DNA of 64,000 nt. Origin: Prunus persica (lineage: Eukaryota; Streptophyta; Magnoliopsida; Rosales; Rosaceae). The DNA is taken from the NCBI RefSeq assembly GCF_000346465.2, contig NC_034009.1, positions 46,803,657 through 46,867,656 of the forward strand. Reading direction: 5' to 3'. Below are positions 51,278 through 60,441 of this stretch, in pieces (the stretch's first letter is position 1; each line of letters opens with the position of its first letter). Below the pieces are notes generated by a model that saw only the letters and a list, made by a program, of their open reading frames with translations, was not told where the DNA came from and did no database searches. Made by a program: the position numbers and the translations under genes.

Positions 51278-52286
51278 TAAAACAACACATTAAGTAGGGG
51301 TATTTTTGGATGCGAAATATATTAAGTTTGAGATATTAAGCCTAATTAGGTGACTTGTTTAATTGGATCCTAATTATCGAATTTTACTTATAAAACTTAA
51401 ATTAAATTTTTTTAAAAAAATAATAATGGACTGCACGTAAAAAAAAAAAAATTTAAAAGTAAAAGCAAAATTTACTATAATAATAAAAGCTCGTGACTGC
51501 GAGTGCTTGGCTGGCCTACAATCAGTGACGGACTAGAAATTTTTTAGCGGTGGTGCAAAATTGATTAAGTATGAAAAATGATTTTTCGGAATACTCATTT
51601 TCTCAAGATAATTTTTGGCGGCTTTTATTCCTTACACATCAAATAAGAAAACTTGATTTTATGGGATTTTAGTATGAAGTATATATTGACTTAATGAGCC
51701 ATCATTTTTAGCCTAAATCGTATTTTACACTAAAACCGATTTTTCATATTTTGATTTGGTAGGAATTTGATTTTCTAGTATTTTTATTTAAATCCAAATG
51801 GGGGGTACTTCCTTATTTACATTGTAAACTTAAGTAAATGGAGTAATATAAAAATAAATTAAAGTAAAAGGACAAAGACATTTACTTAAATGTTGAAAAT
51901 AGAAATAAGGTAATCTGTACACTAGTTGAGTAAAGGGACAGTTTGCGCCTTAATGGATTCGCATCTGCCTACAATGAATAAATATGTTCAGTATAATTTA
52001 TTCATCTCGGCAAAAGTGCAAGAAAAAGGTTACTTCTAAAGAAGAAGAAAAAAAATGTAGAATTTACCCACCAATAAAATTATTTCCAAGGGTTGAGCAA
52101 AAAATCTTTTCCTCCAGTTATATTTGTGATTGGAAACAAAAAATCTATATATAAAAAATATAAAAACTCTAGGCTGGATGATGTTATATTAGCACTCCAA
52201 ATTGCACCTCCCACACTTCTAAATGGTTTGAGAAGTGGTGGGGGATAATAAAAGTGAAAAAGATTTAATTTTTGGGCCTCCTCATC
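51278..52286. other. AT-rich spacer, nothing recognised
   Basis: No gene, tRNA or clear repeat ends between the hAT-like and Harbinger elements. Confidence 0.5.
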
Positions 52287-52331
52287 TAAGAGCACTTCCA
52301 CCAGTTGACTCTTGCCATGGCAAGATTAGCC

Positions 52332-52371
52332 CTAGGGCAGGCACTATTCACGTGAATAGTGCCTGCCCTAG
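52332..52371. repeat. Perfect 40-bp palindrome near the Harbinger left end
   Basis: The left arm starts CTAGGGCAGGCAC and runs to CAC at the centre; the right arm from GTG is its exact inverse (20-bp arms, no spacer). It lies 43 bp inside the element end. It may be a subterminal transposase-binding or hairpin site. Confidence 0.9.
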
Positions 52372-52529
52372 CCCCCTCCAGTAAAATGTGTTTCCAGCAG
52401 TTGGGGCTTGCCATGGCAATTACTATTCATTTTTTTGTTTTTTTTCACAATTTTGTTTACTTAAACAATTAATTTGGATAATATTTTCGGATAAGATTTT
52501 TGGGTTCCTACGTGTCAATACTATTCATA

Positions 52530-52710
52530 TCGGATAAGATTTTCGGTTTCAAATTTCAGATAAATTTCAGATAAATTTCAAATTTCAGATACATTTCAAA
52601 ATTCAAATTTCAGATAAATTCAAAATGTCAAATTTCAGATACATTTCGGAATTCAAATTTCAGATAAATTTGAAATTTGAAATTTCATTTGAATTTCAAA
52701 TTTCAGATAA
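52530..52710. repeat. Short TTTCAGATAAATTTCA repeats
   Basis: Many degenerate copies of AAATTTCAGATA(A/C)ATTTC between the Harbinger left end and the transposase gene, probably in its leader. Confidence 0.7.
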
Positions 52711-52855
52711 GATTTTCACCCTCTAAGATTGCGCCGCGTGTCATATCTATCTGTGTACATTTTTCTATAAAATCAGAGGTTCAGCTCATACCTCCCACAC
52801 CAGTTCTTCTCTACATTTCCATTTCTCAAATTTTAGATTTCATTCTCCATTCTCA

Positions 52856-54232
52856 ATGGCAGACATGGAAGAGGTTTTGGAGAGGCAAGAGCGAGAAACT
52901 AGAGAAAGAATGCGTAGACGAGCTGCAAGCAAAAGGGCGCAGAGAGAACTAGATGAGCAACTTGGCATAGCAGTTGCTTTGCTGGAGGAAGAAAAGCAGG
53001 CTCGCCGTGGTTCACGAGAAGGCCGTCGCCTAAATGTGGACAGACATAGACATTCCCGGGGTAAGAATCTTATGGAAGATTATTTTATCCCACAATCTCT
53101 GTACTCTGATGTTCATTTTCGAGGGAGATATAGAATGCAACCCCATTTGTTCAATAAAATCATGCATGATATTTACAATTATGATGAATATTTTGTTCAA
53201 AAGAGAAATTGTGCTGGAAATTTGGGACTTCTTCCAGAGCAGAAATTCACAGCTGTGATACGAATGTTGGCGTATGGGTCATCTGCTGATCAGGTGGATG
53301 AGATTGCTCGGATGGGGAAGTCCACTATTTTGGAGAGCTTGGTGCGATTTTGTGATGCAGTGGAAACTCTGTACACCAGAGACTACCTCCGCAAACCTAC
53401 GCCCAGGGACCTGCAAAGGCTTCTCCAAAAAGCTGAGTCTCGAGGATTCCCTGGCATGATTGGTAGTATTGACTGCATGCACTGGCAGTGGAAAAATTGT
53501 CCAACTGCTTGGCAAGGGGACTACGGAAATAGAAAAGGGCAGAAAAGTATCATCCTGGAAGCAGTTGCTGGTTTTGATACATGGGTTTGGCACGCCTTCT
53601 TCGGAGTTGCCGGATCTCAAAACGATTTGAATGTCCTAGGTCAATCCCCGGTGTTCAATGATGTTTTGAGAGGTGAAGCCCCAAATATCACATATGAAAT
53701 TAATAATACCATCTACCAGACCGGGTATTATCTAGCTGATGGCATATACCCGAGGTGGACAACATTTGTGAAAACAATTCCACATCCCCGATCCCATAAG
53801 GAAAAATTTTTTGCTTGCTATCAAGAGGGGTACAGAAAAGATGTTGAGAGGTGCTTTGGTATCCTTCAAGCTCGGTGGGCTATTATCAGGGGCGCGGCAC
53901 GTCTATTTGACGAGGAGGTGCTTAGGAGTATAATGATGACTTGTATCATCCTCCATAACATGATTGTGGAAGATGAATATGATTACGATGCTGATGGCAT
54001 GTATGAACCAAATCCCATGGACACGGCCCTAACACGAATTTATGAAAAACCAGTGGGGCCAAATGGAGCAGCAGTGCAGCATGAACCGTTGGTTAGAGAC
54101 GGTAGTTTCATGCCTCGTATGATTGATCGCTACACGGAGATGCAATCGTCGTATATTCATGAACACCGTCAAGTTGACTTGATGGAGCATTTATGGGCGG
54201 TGAAAGGCAATGAAGGAAATGAAGGTGAATAA
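52856..54232 (+). CDS. PIF/Harbinger transposase (HARBI1-like DDE)
   Basis: Single-exon frame of 458 codons that cuts and pastes the surrounding element together with its Myb-like partner. The N-terminus (about 1-70) is charged and helical (RQERETRERMRRRAASKR). The DDE_Tnp_4 nuclease core follows: GSIDCMHW (first Asp, about residue 205), then WVWHAFFGVAGSQNDLNVL (second Asp), and ERCFGILQARWAII (last catalytic Glu). LADGIYP and ILHNMIVEDE are typical of the family. The ATG is at 52856. No stops or shifts, so it could still be active. About 410 bp separate its stop from the stop of the convergent second gene. Confidence 0.92.
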   Translation: MADMEEVLERQERETRERMRRRAASKRAQRELDEQLGIAVALLEEEKQARRGSREGRRLNVDRHRHSRGKNLMEDYFIPQSLYSDVHFRGRYRMQPHLFNKIMHDIYNYDEYFVQKRNCAGNLGLLPEQKFTAVIRMLAYGSSADQVDEIARMGKSTILESLVRFCDAVETLYTRDYLRKPTPRDLQRLLQKAESRGFPGMIGSIDCMHWQWKNCPTAWQGDYGNRKGQKSIILEAVAGFDTWVWHAFFGVAGSQNDLNVLGQSPVFNDVLRGEAPNITYEINNTIYQTGYYLADGIYPRWTTFVKTIPHPRSHKEKFFACYQEGYRKDVERCFGILQARWAIIRGAARLFDEEVLRSIMMTCIILHNMIVEDEYDYDADGMYEPNPMDTALTRIYEKPVGPNGAAVQHEPLVRDGSFMPRMIDRYTEMQSSYIHEHRQVDLMEHLWAVKGNEGNEGE

Positions 54233-54264
54233 AGTGAAGTGAAGAAGTTGTTTTTATTTTATTA

Positions 54265-54382
54265 TGTTTATGTTTTATGCTTTGGTTGTGGGTTGTTTAT
54301 TTTTTATGCTTTGGTTGTGGGTTGTTTATGTTTTATGCTTTGGTTGTGGGTTGTTTATTTTTTATGCTTTGGTTGTGGTTTG
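54265..54382. repeat. Four tandem copies of a 29-bp unit
   Basis: The unit is ATGCTTTGGTTGTGGGTTGT plus a T-rich tail, repeated four times with small changes, between the two Harbinger genes. Confidence 0.85.
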
Positions 54383-54477
54383 CTTTTTATGTATGGAATG
54401 TTTTGAATAAAAAGGATTTTTGTTGAATATTTTCTTTATTGACTAAAAGAAAAGCAATACAACTAATAATAAAATAA

Positions 54478-54602
54478 AATACATGAATTAAACAAAACAA
54501 AAAATACAATGAAATGAAAGGTACATGAATTAAAGAAAACAAAAAATACAATGAAATCAAAGGTACATGAATTAAAGAAAACAAAAAATACAATGAAATC
54601 AA
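54478..54602. repeat. About three tandem copies of a 41-bp unit
   Basis: The unit contains ACATGAATTAAAGAAAACA and AATACAATGAAATCAAAG. It lies next to the 3' end of the second Harbinger gene. Confidence 0.8.
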
Positions 54603-54641
54603 AGCCAAGTAAACTAAGACATGAAAGGCAAACAAACTAGT

Positions 54642-55746
54642 TTAATGGTTTCCATCATTTAACCAATCCGTGTTGCTAGGTCCATCGTCACGAAAAAGTC
54701 TTCGTCTCATAATATCCCTTCGTTCTAGCTTCCAATATTGTTTTGTTTCAGGGGACATATGGCTTGTATCCATGGTCATGGTTTCCCGATCTTTTTTTTC
54801 AATGTTTTGTTCGCGTACATACTCCCTTTCTTTGCGCACATACTCCCTTTCTTTTGCATATTCTACTTGAATAGCCATATCATGCTCTTGTTGTTTCAAG
54901 TCCATTTCAATTCTCATGGCTTGGGGCTTTGAAAGTTCCTCCAAAAATTGAGATGCATTCTTGCTAGAATTACTCCCTCTCTTCGCCTTCGCCGCCTTCC
55001 TCCCAATAGGCCTTGGCTCATTTTCAATTGGTGAGTCTAGATTCATCGGGGAATCCATAGGTGAATCCGATGCCGGAGTCTCACGAAGTGGAGTCTCGTT
55101 CAAGACTACCGTCGGACCGGTTGGAATAATTTGGAATCTCTTACAAGTCTTCACCACCTCCCAACAATGGGTATGGATGAAACTTTTTTTCCCTTGGCCA
55201 GTAGCACCAAACCACATTTGTGCTTGTATAATCTATAAAAAAAAATGAAATGGAAATGCAAGAGAATTTTTAAAATATTGGCAATGCAACATGTAAAAAA
55301 AAAAACTAATGGAAATTAAAGAATTAATAAAAAAATGCAACATGTATTAAAAAAAATAGAGACATATTAACAAAATATATAAATTGCAAGAAACATTTAA
55401 ATAAAAATTAATATGACATAGAAATTAATAGAAGAAAAATGACAAATAATTTACCTCATTGCTAAGATTTTCTCCGCTTCGTTGGTTGTCAATTGCTTTT
55501 GCTAAAGCATTTCTCCATTTCCCCAACTCTTTATTAAGAACTTTCCACCTACAGGATAATGCCATTTCCGTACGTGTAGAACCAATTGCCCTTTCACAAA
55601 ATGCTTGATGAATTTTTTTTCCACATATGAGAAAATTTAATCTCATTGCCCGTTACTGGACAATGACTAATTTGGACCCAAGCCTCACACAAGCTAACAT
55701 CTTCCATCATGCTCCATGCCCCTCCATTTTCATTAGAAGAACCCAT
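54642..55746 (-). pseudogene. Harbinger second protein (Myb/SANT-like), one frameshift
   Basis: Minus-strand partner gene of PIF/Harbinger elements; in the family it carries the transposase to DNA and the nucleus. Exon 1 runs from the ATG at 55746 (MGSSNENGGAWSMMEDVSLC) through a Myb/trihelix-like region with AWVQISHCP and CRWKVLNKELGKW. The donor is GAG/GTAAAT near 55455. Exon 2 (55232-54642) starts IIQAQMWFGATGQGKKSF and has a charged C-terminal coiled region (KEREYVRKEREYVREQN) ending NTDWLNDGNH. An A8 run on the coding strand (55613-55620), where seven would keep the frame, splits FSHMW from KKIHQAFCERAIGS. This is either a real one-base insertion or a sequencing error. Confidence 0.75.
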
Positions 55747-56080
55747 AATATGCTAGAAAAAAATTACAACTTGAAAGTGAAAAAATATTGAATAGAAAGT
55801 GAATAAATTTTGAGGAGAAAGTTAACAATAGTAGAAGGAGAAGAAAATATATGAGGATTTGGTGTTAAAAGTGAAGAGTATTGGTTGGTATTTATACACA
55901 AAAAATTCTGTAATTTTTGTGTATTTTTTTAAAAAAAATTCGATTTTTTTTCAATTTTTTTTGGCAGAAAAATTGGCTGCCGTTGGATTGAAGAAAAAAT
56001 TCCAATCGGAGCGACCAGAGGCCGCCACGTGTCAAAGAGCCGTTGGCGGCACTGTAGCGCTGATGTGAAATTTTTTTTAA

Positions 56081-56109
56081 CGTTGGCGCGTGCAATGCAC
56101 GCGCCAACG
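56081..56109. repeat. 29-bp palindrome near the Harbinger right end
   Basis: Arms CGTTGGCGCGTGCA and its exact inverse around one central A. It sits about 210 bp inside the right end, in a GC-rich zone. Confidence 0.85.
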
Positions 56110-56324
56110 GTAAAAAAAAATTCGAAATTTCAGGGCTGATGCCATGTTGGCGTCAGCTATTTTGTCCTGGACTTCGGGCGCGACTTCGGGCCGATTTCGC
56201 CTTCGGGCCTGCCCGTTTTGCTGGGGCCCACGCTCGCCCGGGCTGGACTTTTGCTGCTGAAATCGATTTTTTGCCCAAACCCCCCCCAGCCCGAGTGTTT
56301 CCAGCCCTGCTGGAAATGCTCTAA

Positions 56325-57132
56325 GAATGAAGAAGGCACGGAGGACTCAACAGACGGCCACAAGAATGTGGTGACTTATTGACGTCTTATTTAAGTCAGT
56401 CAACTCAAAGTAAACGATCTTGACAATGCGCCTAATCAACACTTATTGGGGGATGATGGACCATTAATGAATTAATTGCGGGAAGAAAAAGGCAACGCTG
56501 ACCACCCTTTTCGTTTTGTCAGTTTTCATTTTTTAATCTCTTGAGGAGGTGCTTACTTTGTTAAACGAGCTTGGAGCTTCCAAGCAACATCCCATCAAAG
56601 CTCCAGGCAATAACACAGAAAAGAGGTCGAGTCACCACCGCCAATAACGACTTTGACTATTATTGTGGGGTTATAAATAAAAAATAGGGGATGCTTTGAT
56701 ACCTCATATGCGATGCTAAGATTTCAAAGGGCAGATCCTTAGTTCACTATTAGTAATATTGATATTGTCTTTAATTTAACTACATATTTAATATGTGAGA
56801 GGTTTTATATAATAGGCTTCGATGTTATTAAAAGTTGAATCATTTATTATATAAGACTTTCTATTTTATTAAGTATTCCGATGTGGGACTCAGTGTATTC
56901 TTCAACATCTTTGATACCAGCTCTACAATTAGGCCATTGATTGGCCAACAACGACAAAATGAAGAAAATCTGAAGTTTATCAACCAATCAAAATTATTTT
57001 TCATTGAAAACATGCCAAGCTCGTGAGAAAAGAGGACTTCAATGATAAATTATGTAGGGGTTAAGTAAATGATATTATATTCTATGTGAGAGGAGAAGAA
57101 CCCGTTTGGAGACGTCCTCTCCCCCAAAGATG
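56325..57132. other. Upstream region of the intact RLP
   Basis: No gene. From about 57083 the sequence is nearly the same as that before the decayed RLP (45508 onward), marking the start of the shared RLP promoter. Confidence 0.55.
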
Positions 57133-57140
57133 TACAAATA
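57133..57140 (+). promoter_or_regulatory. Altered TATA box of the intact RLP
   Basis: TACAAATA, 64 bases before the ATG, stands where the decayed copy has TATAAATA. The flanks match (AGATGTA.AAATAGCACT.TAGATGACTCATTA), so it is the aligned site. Confidence 0.55.
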
Positions 57141-57196
57141 GCACTGTAGATGACTCATTACTGCTCACAGAGTAAGTATTTGATATAATTTAGCTC

Positions 57197-59917
57197 ATGA
57201 ATATGGGTAGCACTGTTGTCAGGTTTCTAAGCATTGCAACCTTATTTACCATTTGCTTATTATTATGCAATGCAAACCTGAGTGCGCCTTGCAAACAAAA
57301 TGAGAGACAAGCACTTTTGATGTTCAAGCACGATCTTGAAGATCCTTCAAATCGGCTTTCATCTTGGGTTGGCAAAGGAGACTGTTGTAATTGGACGGGA
57401 GTTGTCTGCGACAATTTAACAGTTCATGTCCGCGAGCTACACCTTGCCGGACATGTGGACATGTTAAGTGGTAAGATAAATCAATCTCTACTCAATTTAA
57501 AGCATCTTACCTACTTGGATCTAAGCAACAATGATTTTCAAGGAATGCAGATTCCTAGCTTCTTAGGTTCTCTCAAAAGTTTAAGATATCTTAACCTCTC
57601 ACACTCGTGGTTCGTCGGATTAATTCCTCATCAATTGGGAAATCTAACGAGTCTACAGGTTCTTGATCTGGGCAATCCCCCATATTCGGAGATTTACTCC
57701 CTTTTGGAGGTTGAGAGCCTTCAATGGATTTCTGGTCTCTCTCAATTGCAACACTTGGACATGAGTGGTGCAAATCTTAGCAAAGCATCTGATTGGTTGC
57801 GGGTGACAAACACACTCCCGTCTTTGGTAGAGAACTTGGATATGTCTTTTTGTGGACTTTATCACATACCTGGTGGTATTGCCAACATGACTAATCTTAA
57901 ATTCCTTAATCTCGGGTACAACTCTATCAGTTCTACTATACCTAAATGGTTGTACAGGCTTAGCCATCTCCAGTCCCTAAGTCTTTCCTACAATTCTTTT
58001 CATGGTGAGATCTCGTCTTCCCTTGGAAACCTCACATCCATTGTCAATCTTGACTTATCTTTTAATCAAGTTGCAGGGAATATCCCAAACTCTTTGGGAA
58101 ATCTTTGTAAGTTGACTACTCTTGATATGTCGGAGAACAATCTCAACGGAAGCGTGTCAGAAATTTTTGAACGTTTTTCTAGGTGTAGTTCAGTTCAAAT
58201 AGAGTCATTGAGTCTATCATGGAACAATCTTTCTGGCCATTTAACAGATAAGCTTGATCATTTTGAAAAGTTGCGCCTCCTTGATCTTGCTAATAACTCA
58301 ATATCAGGTCCCCTTCCACCGTCCTTTGGCAATCTGTCATGCCTAGAAGTTGTGACAATTGATGATAATAATTTTACAGGTGTTGTCTCTCAACTACATT
58401 TCACTAATCTTACAAAATTGGTGCGATTTGAAGCAAGTGGAAACTCATTGACTCTTGAAACTACTCCACACTGGCTTCCTCCATTTCAACTTAAAATTTT
58501 GGTTTTAAATTCTTGGCATCTGGAGCCATCGGAATTGCCCATGTGGCTTCAGAGTCAAACGCAGTTGCAGCTTCTTAGCATGTCCAACACAAGAATTTCA
58601 GGTACCATTATGACTTGGTTTTGGAACTTTTCTTCCCAATTAACGTATATTGATCTCTCTGAAAATAAATTTTATGGTTCATTACCTCTTGTTTCATCAA
58701 CAGTAGATACACTAGATCTTTCCAACTCATCGTTTTCTGGAACGCTCTTTCACTTCTTCTGTAATAATAATAGTGAACCAAAGGCACTTTTTGCTCTTCA
58801 TCTGGGCAACAATCTTCTATCTGGAAAAATTCCTGACTGTTTCAGAAACTGGAAAAACTTGGTACATTTAAATTTAGAGAGCAACAATTTAATTGGGAAT
58901 ATTCCAAGGTCTTTGGGCTACTTAATCTTCCTCGAATACTTGCACTTGCGCAATAATCACTTGCATGGGGAGTTGCCTCCATATCTAAAGAAATGTACAG
59001 AATTGACTATTCTTGACCTTAGTTACAATAAATTTCTAGGAAAGATACCAATGTGGATTGGAACAAGCCTTTCAAATTTGGCGGTTCTTAGCCTTCGTTC
59101 AAATCAGTTTCATGGCCACATTCCGTACAAACTTTGCAATCTCACATATCTCCAAATATTGGACCTCGCACATAACAATCTCTCAGGAAGAATGCCAAGG
59201 TGTTTGTACAATTTTACAGCAATGACCACCCCAGATGATACCCGTTTAGGCTTTGATCCTGTAATTTATGGTGTGGGCCAAAGAGAGAATGCAAACGTGG
59301 TGACAAAAGGCAGAGTAGTGAAATATGGGAACATTCTTCTTAGCTTGGTAATTAGTTTGGACCTTTCAGACAACATTATCTCTGGAGAAATCCCTGAAGA
59401 ACTTACCAGCCTCATCTACTTGCAGTCGGTGAATTTGTCTTACAATCTTTTGAGTGGAAGAATCCCTCCCAAGATTGGTGATATGAGACGGTTAGAATCT
59501 CTTGATTTGTCCATGAATCAACTTTGTGGTCAAATTGCTCCAAGTATGTCAAGTTTGACATTTCTCAGTGCCTTGAACTTGTCCTACAATAATTTGACAG
59601 GCGAGATTCCGAAAAGCACTCAACTTCAGAGTTTGGATCAATCCAGTTTTATTGGTAATAAACTTTGTGGCCCTCCACTTGAAGTGAACTGCAGTAATAC
59701 CAACGGGACAGTACCATCAGTAGCAGATCAGAAACATGGAGGAAGTGATTTGCTTGAAGACGGCTGGTTCTATCTGAGCTTGGGACTAGGATTTCTGTTC
59801 GGTTTTTGGAGTGTTCTTGGCTCGTTGTTGTTGAACTTGCCATGGAGCATTGTCTTTTCTCGGTTCCAAAATAGCATTGTAAAGAAGCTTTATGGGGTAA
59901 TTGTTGAATATTTTTAA
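57197..59917 (+). CDS. LRR receptor-like protein (HcrVf/Cf class), intact
   Basis: Single-exon frame of 906 codons for a plasma-membrane receptor without a kinase, of the type that senses apoplastic signals through SOBIR1/BAK1-like partners. Visible order: signal peptide about 1-29; N-terminal cap with paired Cys (CKQNERQALLMFKHDL, GDCCNWTGVVC); a long run of plant extracellular LRRs with many N-glycosylation sites; a non-LRR island about 672-715 (from FTAMTTPDD to the KYGN region); four last LRRs; the C-terminal cap (GNKLCGPPLEVNC); a short acidic stretch (GGSDLLEDGW); a membrane segment about 855-880 (YLSLGLGFLFGFWSVLGSLL); and a short basic tail. MNMGS offers two close ATGs; the first is used. 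Compared with the decayed copy it lacks one LRR of about 22 residues near residue 495. The ligand is unknown. Confidence 0.93.
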   Translation: MNMGSTVVRFLSIATLFTICLLLCNANLSAPCKQNERQALLMFKHDLEDPSNRLSSWVGKGDCCNWTGVVCDNLTVHVRELHLAGHVDMLSGKINQSLLNLKHLTYLDLSNNDFQGMQIPSFLGSLKSLRYLNLSHSWFVGLIPHQLGNLTSLQVLDLGNPPYSEIYSLLEVESLQWISGLSQLQHLDMSGANLSKASDWLRVTNTLPSLVENLDMSFCGLYHIPGGIANMTNLKFLNLGYNSISSTIPKWLYRLSHLQSLSLSYNSFHGEISSSLGNLTSIVNLDLSFNQVAGNIPNSLGNLCKLTTLDMSENNLNGSVSEIFERFSRCSSVQIESLSLSWNNLSGHLTDKLDHFEKLRLLDLANNSISGPLPPSFGNLSCLEVVTIDDNNFTGVVSQLHFTNLTKLVRFEASGNSLTLETTPHWLPPFQLKILVLNSWHLEPSELPMWLQSQTQLQLLSMSNTRISGTIMTWFWNFSSQLTYIDLSENKFYGSLPLVSSTVDTLDLSNSSFSGTLFHFFCNNNSEPKALFALHLGNNLLSGKIPDCFRNWKNLVHLNLESNNLIGNIPRSLGYLIFLEYLHLRNNHLHGELPPYLKKCTELTILDLSYNKFLGKIPMWIGTSLSNLAVLSLRSNQFHGHIPYKLCNLTYLQILDLAHNNLSGRMPRCLYNFTAMTTPDDTRLGFDPVIYGVGQRENANVVTKGRVVKYGNILLSLVISLDLSDNIISGEIPEELTSLIYLQSVNLSYNLLSGRIPPKIGDMRRLESLDLSMNQLCGQIAPSMSSLTFLSALNLSYNNLTGEIPKSTQLQSLDQSSFIGNKLCGPPLEVNCSNTNGTVPSVADQKHGGSDLLEDGWFYLSLGLGFLFGFWSVLGSLLLNLPWSIVFSRFQNSIVKKLYGVIVEYF

Positions 59918-59971
59918 CTATTTCTGCAGGTAGATTAACCTTGGTTGGTTCTTTTAGATGTTATCGTTTCC

Positions 59972-60209
59972 AAAATTTTAAGAGATGCTTTAGACAGGAT
60001 GTACTTTTCTTGGATATCGATGCTTGTAATCGGGGTCAAGCTTTAAGTCATTCCCCCCTTCTTTTTTCAGTTGTTAATCAATAAAATTATCCCTTGTACT
60101 GCCGAGGTTTCTTCCACACAAAAGAGTGATGCTTCAGAAATACGAGTCTACTGAGTTTGAATGGGATGAAAGACAAAAGAATGCAGAGGGATAAATAATC
60201 CCAATCAAT
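59972..60209 (+). repeat. RLP 3'-flank block gamma
   Basis: The 3' flank of the intact RLP, matching the first half of blocks alpha and beta and ending at CCCAATCAAT, after which the sequence is unrelated. The break marks a rearrangement boundary before the inverted RLP copy. Confidence 0.75.
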
Positions 60210-60441
60210 GACGTCAGAATATAGTTTAAGGACCATTGGTACAATTTAGCGTTATATGATGCATAACCTTTTCTTATTTGTAAAACAAAACAACATTTAC
60301 CCAACAACAACAAAAAAAAAACAGAAAAAAAAAAGGAACAAACACACCGCAAACGATGAAATAATTTGACGAAAGCTTTCAAACATTATTCTCCATACGC
60401 ATGTAGCCAGGAAAACAGAACCAAACTACCTCCATCTGCAA

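Larger units (their letters stand above)
52290..56321 (+). mobile_element. PIF/Harbinger transposon, about 4.0 kb, both genes present
   Basis: Target duplication TAA on both sides (52287-52289 and 56322-56324). Terminal repeats are GAGCACTTCCACCAG at the left and the inverse GAGCATTTCCAGCAG at the right. Inside are the DDE transposase (52856-54232, plus) and the Myb-like second gene (54642-55746, minus) in tail-to-tail order. A 40-bp palindrome lies near the left end and a 29-bp palindrome near the right end. The transposase is open; the second gene has one frameshift. It sits between two RLP genes. Confidence 0.88.
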
